Below, piece by piece: positions 12,843 through 17,699 of a DNA stretch of 17,699 bases. Each line of letters opens with the position of its first letter. Within the stretch, counting starts at the first letter, position 1. The notes under the pieces are model-generated. The model did not search any database and was not told the origin of the DNA. It was given only the letters and a program-made list of their open reading frames with translations. The position numbers and the translations under genes are program-made. Source of the stretch: JAFARZ01 sp035651595 (GTDB lineage Bacteria > Actinomycetota > Actinomycetes > Streptosporangiales > Streptosporangiaceae); NCBI GenBank assembly GCA_035651595.1, contig DASRFJ010000225.1:1-17699 (forward strand), written 5' to 3'.

Positions 12843-14483
12843 ATGGCCGCTACTGAGCTGAAAGCGCAGAGCGACGAACCGAAGGCCGCGGTAACTCCTG
12901 CGCTCTGGCGGCGCCCTTGGGCCTGGCCAGCAGGATTCGTGCTCGGCGGCCTCGTCCTGTTCGGCATCTACCTGAGGCAGGCGGACAGCTTCCCGATCCA
13001 GTCCGACGGGGCGTCGAACGCGCTCCAGGCCTGGGACATGCTGCACGGCAACTGGCTGCTGCACGGCTGGACGCTCACCGACCTGTCGTTCTACACCCTG
13101 GACCTGCCGCTGTACGCGCTGGCGGAGGCCGTGCACGGGCTGAACGCCGGCTCGGCGCACATCGCGGCCGCGCTCACCTACACCCTGGTCGTGGTGTGCG
13201 CCGCGGTGCTCGCCAAGGGCCGGGCAGACGGCCGCGAGGCCCTGATCCGGGTGTCCATGGTCGTCGGCATGATGCTCACGCCGCCGATGCTGTCCGGCGC
13301 CGCGACGTTCCTGTCCGACCCGGACCACACCCTCACCCAGGTCCCGCTGCTGCTGGTCTGGATCCTCCTCGACCGGTTCGCGGACCGGCCGCGCTGGCAG
13401 GTTCCGGTGGCGATCGGCGTGCTGCTGGCGTGGTCCGTGGTCGCCGACCCCCTGGTCACCTACGAAGGCATGCTTCCCATCGCGGCCGTCTGCGCGCTGC
13501 ACCTGTACCGGCATCGCGACACGGTGCCGCGCCAGCCGCGCGAGTTCTGGTACGAGGGCGCGCTGATCGGCGCTTCGGCGGTGGCGCTGGGGGCGGGCAC
13601 GCTGGCGCTGCGGCTAATCGGACGGGCGGGCGGCTTCGTCGTCACGCCGCCAGTCACCACGTTCGCCCAGGTGCACACCCTGTACACGCACGTCTGGGTG
13701 ACCGTGCAGAGCGTGCTCAAGCTGTACGGCGCCGACTTCTCCGGGAAGCAGGACATCCACGCCGCCCCCGCGGTGATCTGCCTGGCCGGGGTGGCGCTGG
13801 CCACCTGGGCGGCCTGTCGCGCCGTGCGCCGGTTCACCGAACAAGACCTGGTCACCCGGGTGCTCGTGGTAGCGCTGGCCGTTCTGCTGATTTCTTATAC
13901 GGTCACCGGCGGCCCGAACGTCGTCGGCGGACCCCACGAGATCGTCGGCGTGCTGCCGATCGGCGCGGTCCTGGCCGCCCGCCTGCTGACCGCGCAGCTC
14001 ATCAGCGGCCGCCACCTGGCCGCGTTCGCCGCGCTGCTGGCCTGCTACGGGCTGGTGCTCGCGCACGACGTGGTGCAGCCGCCGGCCCCCGACGCGGACA
14101 GCCAGCTGGCCGCCTTCCTGGCGGCCCGCCACCTCGACTACGGCGTGGCGGCGTGGTGGGAGGCCAGCGGCGTTACGCTGGACAGCGGCGGCAAGGTCCA
14201 GGTCCGGCCGGTGAACCGGAACGAGGTCAACGGGCACCTCATGGCGATCCAGCGGGACTCGGTACCGTCCTGGTACGACGCCAGCAAGCACGACGCGACG
14301 TTCCTGGTCGTGCCGCACTTCCGCATGTCGTGCGTGCAGGGCAGCCACTTCCAGTGGACGCGGACGCTCGACGCCGACTTCGGCCCGCCGGCGCAGACCT
14401 ACAAGGTGGCCGGTTTCACCATCGACGTCTGGCACGAGAACCTCCTCCGCCACATCACCAAGCCCGTCGGCGCCGCCTGCTGA
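12843..14483 (+). CDS. Polytopic membrane protein, possibly GT-C-like
   Basis: 546 residues. A short cytoplasmic N-terminus is followed by about ten membrane helices (for example 30-45, LVVVCAAVLA near 120, LLLVWILL near 175, VAIGVLLAWSVV near 195) and a soluble C-terminal domain of about 150 residues (from 395). After the first helix an extracytoplasmic loop reads QADSFPIQSDGASNALQAWDMLHGNWLLHGWTL. The acidic residue there sits where GT-C glycosyltransferases place their catalytic Asp, but the match is only general. Function cannot be assigned, and I know it only as a type of large uncharacterised actinobacterial membrane protein. The ribosome site GAAGGAG is 11 nt before ATG 12843, slightly long. 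The ABC transporter genes begin 42 bp after its stop and could share its transcript. Confidence 0.75.
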   Translation: MAATELKAQSDEPKAAVTPALWRRPWAWPAGFVLGGLVLFGIYLRQADSFPIQSDGASNALQAWDMLHGNWLLHGWTLTDLSFYTLDLPLYALAEAVHGLNAGSAHIAAALTYTLVVVCAAVLAKGRADGREALIRVSMVVGMMLTPPMLSGAATFLSDPDHTLTQVPLLLVWILLDRFADRPRWQVPVAIGVLLAWSVVADPLVTYEGMLPIAAVCALHLYRHRDTVPRQPREFWYEGALIGASAVALGAGTLALRLIGRAGGFVVTPPVTTFAQVHTLYTHVWVTVQSVLKLYGADFSGKQDIHAAPAVICLAGVALATWAACRAVRRFTEQDLVTRVLVVALAVLLISYTVTGGPNVVGGPHEIVGVLPIGAVLAARLLTAQLISGRHLAAFAALLACYGLVLAHDVVQPPAPDADSQLAAFLAARHLDYGVAAWWEASGVTLDSGGKVQVRPVNRNEVNGHLMAIQRDSVPSWYDASKHDATFLVVPHFRMSCVQGSHFQWTRTLDADFGPPAQTYKVAGFTIDVWHENLLRHITKPVGAAC

Positions 14484-14525
14484 TGTAACCCTGGTGCAAC
14501 GGCCAGCCGCGTAAAACCAGGTCAC

Positions 14526-15974
14526 ATGTTCTTCATCACGTACCTGAAGCGCGAACTGCGCAGGAGAATGCGCCAGGCGATCTTCATCGCCGCCGGCCTG
14601 GCCGTCGGCATCGGCCTGGTCATCACCGTGATCGGTGCCGCCAACGGCGTCAAGCACGCCCAGGCCAAGGTCCTCGCCGACCTGTACGGCGTCGGCACCG
14701 ATCTCACCGTCACCACGACCCCGCAGCGGCCCAGCAACCCCGGCCAGGGGAACACCGTCCAGATCCACAATGGCGCCGGTAATGGCCCGTCCGGCCAGGA
14801 GTGCACCAACGGCACATGCCACGCGCTCAAGGGCGGCGACGTCATCGACACGCTGGCCGCCATGAACTACGGCAGCATGGCCACCAGCGAGATAAGCGCC
14901 ATCGAGCGCCTCGCCCACGTGAAGAGCGCGACCGGCGGCCTGCTCCTCCAGGACAACCGTATCGTGATCCCCACCAGCGAAAACGGCTCGCTGCCGCAGC
15001 CCACCTTCGTCAGCGTCGACGGCATCGACCCCGGCCACGAGACGGCCGGCCCGATCGCCAACGCCGACCTCACCAAGGGCCGCAACCTCACCGCCAGCGA
15101 CACGACGAACGCACTGGCCGACGCGAACTACGCCACCTCGCACGACCTCAAGATCGGCGACACGGTCACCCTCGCCAACACCAAGTTCACCATCGTCGGC
15201 CTGGTCTCTCAGCCGGAGTCCACCAGCCCGCCCAACGTATACATCCCGCTGGCCGAAGCGCAGAAGCTTTCCATCGACCCGGCCACGAGCAAGTCGCTGA
15301 AGGGCAAGATCGACACGATCTACGTGACCGCCGACAGCGCGTCCGACATCGGCACCGTGCAGCGCGAGATCCAGCAGCTGATGTCCGGCGCGACGGTCAC
15401 CACCGAGGCGAGCCTGGCCAGCCAAGTCACCGGCAGCCTGGCCAGCACCGCGAAGCTCGCGAACGAACTCGGTAAGTGGCTCGCGGTCCTCGTGCTGATC
15501 GCCGCGTTCGCCGTGGCCTGCCTGCTCACGCTCGCCGCCGTCGCCCGCCGCACCCCCGAATTCGGCACGCTGAAGGCGCTCGGCTGGCGCGGCCGCCGCA
15601 TCGTCGGCCAGGTGCTCGGGGAGTCGGTGACCACCGGCATCGCCGGCGGCCTGCTGGGCATCGGCCTCGGCTTCGCCGGCGTGGCGATCATCGACAAGGT
15701 GGCGCCGAAGCTGACCGCCACGGTGCCGGCCGCGAACAGCAGCTTCGGCGGGTTCCAGGCACAGAGCGCGGGATCCGGTCCGGTCTCCCGCTTGATCGAT
15801 CCGGCCGCGACCGCGCACGCCACGGTGTCCGTGCCGATGTCCGCGTCGGTGACCGTCGCAGCGATCGTGCTCGCCGTCGTGCTGGCTGTCGCGGGCGGCC
15901 TGCTGGCCGGCTCGTTCGGCGGCTGGCGTGCCGCGCGGCTGCGGCCAGCGGTTGCTCTGTCGAAGGTGGGCTAA
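14526..15974 (+). CDS. ABC transporter permease, FtsX/MacB type
   Basis: 482 residues. One N-terminal helix (IFIAAGLAVGIGLVITVIGAA, about 18-38) is followed by a large extracytoplasmic MacB-PCD-like domain (about 40-310) and three C-terminal helices (near 318-342, 362-390 and 440-465). The typical cytoplasmic coupling stretch ARRTPEFGTLKALGWRGRRIVGQVLGESV is present. This is the one-plus-three topology of MacB/LolE-type mechanotransmission permeases, which move or extract substrates without a classic channel. The periplasm-like domain carries a GQECTNGTCHAL segment whose two cysteines could form a disulfide. The ATPase gene starts 5 bp after its stop. The start ATG 14526 has only a weak AGGT ribosome site. 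The substrate is unknown. Confidence 0.9.
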   Translation: MFFITYLKRELRRRMRQAIFIAAGLAVGIGLVITVIGAANGVKHAQAKVLADLYGVGTDLTVTTTPQRPSNPGQGNTVQIHNGAGNGPSGQECTNGTCHALKGGDVIDTLAAMNYGSMATSEISAIERLAHVKSATGGLLLQDNRIVIPTSENGSLPQPTFVSVDGIDPGHETAGPIANADLTKGRNLTASDTTNALADANYATSHDLKIGDTVTLANTKFTIVGLVSQPESTSPPNVYIPLAEAQKLSIDPATSKSLKGKIDTIYVTADSASDIGTVQREIQQLMSGATVTTEASLASQVTGSLASTAKLANELGKWLAVLVLIAAFAVACLLTLAAVARRTPEFGTLKALGWRGRRIVGQVLGESVTTGIAGGLLGIGLGFAGVAIIDKVAPKLTATVPAANSSFGGFQAQSAGSGPVSRLIDPAATAHATVSVPMSASVTVAAIVLAVVLAVAGGLLAGSFGGWRAARLRPAVALSKVG

Positions 15975-15979
15975 ACACC

Positions 15980-16660
15980 ATGGATAACACGCTTTACCGG
16001 CTGTCCGATGTCAGCAAGATCTACCGCAAGGGCGCCCGCGAGATCCCCGCGGTCCGCAACCTCGACCTGGAGATCCGCGAAGGCGAGTGGCTCGCCATCC
16101 AGGGCAAGACCGGCCACGGCAAGACCACGCTGCTGCAGCTGCTCGGCGGCCTCGACCGCCCCACCGCCGGCCGGATCGACTTCGCCGGCCGCGACCCGTC
16201 CGACCGCTGCGTCCGCGCGGACTCGTTCGGCTTCGTCTTCCAGACGTTCAACCTCGTTCCGACTTTGTCCACGCAGGAAAACGTGGAAGCAGCCCTGATC
16301 CCGCTAAAGATTGGAATCTCCGAACGACACAGGCGCGTCGTCCAGGCACTCGAATCCGTCAGCCTGGCTGACCGCGCGCTGCACCTCCCCACCGAGCTAT
16401 CCGGGGGCCAGCAGCAGCGCGTGGCGATCGCCCGTGCCCTGGTCAAGGACCCGAAGGTGCTCCTCGCCGACGAGCCGACCGGCAACCTCGACGAAGACAC
16501 CAGGGACGAGATCATGGCACTGATCGAGTCGCTGTGGCGCGAACGCGGGCTCACCCTGATCCTGGTCAGCCACGACAGCGCCGTGGTCCGCCACGCCCAG
16601 CGAATCGGCATCATGAGCAGGGGGAAGCTCACCATCCGCCAAGACACCCGCACCAGGTAA
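15980..16660 (+). CDS. ABC transporter ATP-binding protein, LolD/MacB type
   Basis: 226 residues with a complete nucleotide-binding domain: Walker A GKTGHGKTT (42-50), Q-loop FVFQTFNLVP, signature LSGGQQQRVAIARAL, Walker B VLLADEPTGNLD, and switch histidine in VSHD. DEPTGNLD and the short length place it in the LolD/MacB/FtsE group, which pairs with FtsX-type permeases like the one immediately upstream. In Walker A the usual S-G-S is T-G-H, a conservative variant. It energises that permease at the cytoplasmic face. It ends 23 bp before the convergent zwf stop, and I see no obvious hairpin in that gap. Confidence 0.93.
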   Translation: MDNTLYRLSDVSKIYRKGAREIPAVRNLDLEIREGEWLAIQGKTGHGKTTLLQLLGGLDRPTAGRIDFAGRDPSDRCVRADSFGFVFQTFNLVPTLSTQENVEAALIPLKIGISERHRRVVQALESVSLADRALHLPTELSGGQQQRVAIARALVKDPKVLLADEPTGNLDEDTRDEIMALIESLWRERGLTLILVSHDSAVVRHAQRIGIMSRGKLTIRQDTRTR

Positions 16661-16683
16661 CCGCGACCCGCCCGCCAACTACG

Positions 16684-17699
16684 TCAGTGGTCGGGCAGGT
16701 GCCAGTGGTACGGCGCGATCAGCTTGTCCACCGAGGCGGGGCCCCACGAGCCTTGCGCGTAGGGTTCGGCGTCGGGCGGGTTGTCCAGCAGCGGCTGGGA
16801 GATCTCCCACACCCGCTCGACGCCGTCGGACCTGGTGAACAGCGACTGGTCGCCGATCATGGCGAGCAGGATCAACCGCTCGTAGCCCTCCAGCGCGTTG
16901 GCGGCGGCGAACGAGTCCTTGTAGTTGAACACCATCGTGGAATGCCCGAGCGCAAGCTCCGGACCGGGGATCTTGGCGAGGAACTCGGTGCTGATCGAGC
17001 CCGGGTCGGCGAAGTCGATGACGATCTCGTTCAGCCGTCCGGTCGGGATGTCCTTGCGGTGGGTGCGGAACATGCGCAGCGGCGGCTCGCGGAACCCGAG
17101 CGTCAGCACCTGGCGGCTGGCGCCCATCGACTTGCCGGACCGCAGGTAGAACGGGACGCCGTGCCAGCGCCAGTTCTCCACCTCCGCGCGCACCGCGACC
17201 ATCGTCTCGGTGGCGGAACCGGCGGCGACGCCCTGCTCGTCGAGATACCCCTCGTACTGACCGCGCACCACGTGCCGCGGGTCGAGCGGCCGCAGCGCCT
17301 CGAAGACCTTCTCCTTCTCGTCCCGCAGGTGCTTGGCGGACAGCGAGACCGGCGGTTCCATCGCGACGAAGGCGAGCACCTGGAACAGGTGGGTCACCAC
17401 CATGTCCTTGTACGCGCCGGTCGCGTCGTAGAACGCGGCCCGGCCCTCGATCGACAGCGTCTCCGGCACGTCGATCTGCACGTACTGGATGTGGTCGCGG
17501 TTCCACACCGGCTCGAACAGGCCATTGGCGAACCGGAACGCCAGGATGTTGTCGACCGACTCCTTGCCCAGGAAGTGGTCGATGCGGAACACCTGAGACT
17601 CGTCGAAGGTGGCGTGGATGGTGTCGTTGAGCGCACGGGCCGACGCGAGGTCCGTGCCGAACGGTTTCTCCACGATGATGCGGGCGTTCCTGGCCAGAT
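16684..17699 (-). CDS. zwf: Glucose-6-phosphate 1-dehydrogenase, C-terminal part (runs off the right edge)
   Basis: The frame is open from the right window edge (first full codon at 17697-17695) to TGA 16684 and gives about 337 residues. The order of motifs is that of Zwf: IIVEKPFGTDLASAR, the active-site RIDHFLGKE with its catalytic His, VDNILAFRFAN, NRDHIQYVQIDVPE, GRAAFYDATGAYKDMVVTHLFQ, and VPFYLRSGK, ending in YHWHLPDH. The enzyme oxidises glucose 6-phosphate to the lactone, feeding NADPH and pentose phosphates. The N-terminal NADP-binding domain (G-A-x-G-D-L-A) lies outside the window, so cofactor details cannot be read. Other oxidative pentose phosphate genes would be expected beyond the right edge. 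Confidence 0.97.
   Translation of the reverse strand, partial: LARNARIIVEKPFGTDLASARALNDTIHATFDESQVFRIDHFLGKESVDNILAFRFANGLFEPVWNRDHIQYVQIDVPETLSIEGRAAFYDATGAYKDMVVTHLFQVLAFVAMEPPVSLSAKHLRDEKEKVFEALRPLDPRHVVRGQYEGYLDEQGVAAGSATETMVAVRAEVENWRWHGVPFYLRSGKSMGASRQVLTLGFREPPLRMFRTHRKDIPTGRLNEIVIDFADPGSISTEFLAKIPGPELALGHSTMVFNYKDSFAAANALEGYERLILLAMIGDQSLFTRSDGVERVWEISQPLLDNPPDAEPYAQGSWGPASVDKLIAPYHWHLPDH

Noticed and set aside
13614..15818. 734-codon open frame on the minus strand
   Set aside because: It is antisense to the membrane-protein and ABC permease genes, which have clear motifs. The long frame is a by-product of high GC.

Overview
The window is high-GC DNA (about 70 percent) from an actinomycete. 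The evidence is the strong G/C third-position bias, the GTG and TTG starts, likely leaderless starts, and families typical of Streptomyces-like soil actinobacteria: an ECF42-type sigma factor with a DGPF/YCII partner, a DUF998 membrane protein, OmpR-type two-component genes, and a MerR regulator fused to a PP2C phosphatase. Nothing fixes the genus. I see no tRNA, rRNA, CRISPR array, phage gene or transposase.

Layout. 1-206: the C-terminal part of a VOC (glyoxalase-like) protein on the minus strand, running off the left edge, with its only visible start inside a GC-rich hairpin repeat. 281-1282: a promoter with two MarR-type operators drives an SRPBCC protein and a MarR regulator. A 59-bp palindromic repeat forms the end of the MarR gene, and a near-identical inverted copy lies at 9884-9942. 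1283-1731: no gene recognised. 1732-2172: Nudix-like protein with a degraded catalytic box. 2205-3784 (minus): a soluble NfeD-like protein and a flotillin/SPFH protein. 3864-4781: a stand-alone diaminopimelate epimerase homologue. 4882-7527: operon of DUF998 protein, YCII/DGPF protein, ECF42-like sigma factor and ABM-fold protein, preceded by an ECF42-like promoter motif. 7644-9664 (minus): OmpR-family regulator and sensor kinase. 9665-10137: divergent intergenic region with the second palindrome copy and a MerR-type promoter. 10138-11202: MerR-PP2C fusion. 11246-12708: two overlapping SAM-dependent methyltransferase-like genes. 12843-16660: polytopic membrane protein, then a MacB-type ABC permease and ATPase. 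16684-17699 (minus): glucose-6-phosphate dehydrogenase, running off the right edge.

How the genes fit together. The window is mainly several small self-contained regulatory modules. The MarR protein probably represses its own operon through the twin sites. The ECF42-like sigma factor probably activates its own operon through the upstream TGTCGA/CGATC motif. The MerR-PP2C fusion probably controls itself through a dyad in a 19-bp promoter spacer, and an internal ribosome site could also release the phosphatase domain alone. Hairpins separate the convergent gene pairs at 2147-2202 and 7545-7595. The strongest candidates for new biology are the MerR-PP2C locus and the 59-bp palindromic element.
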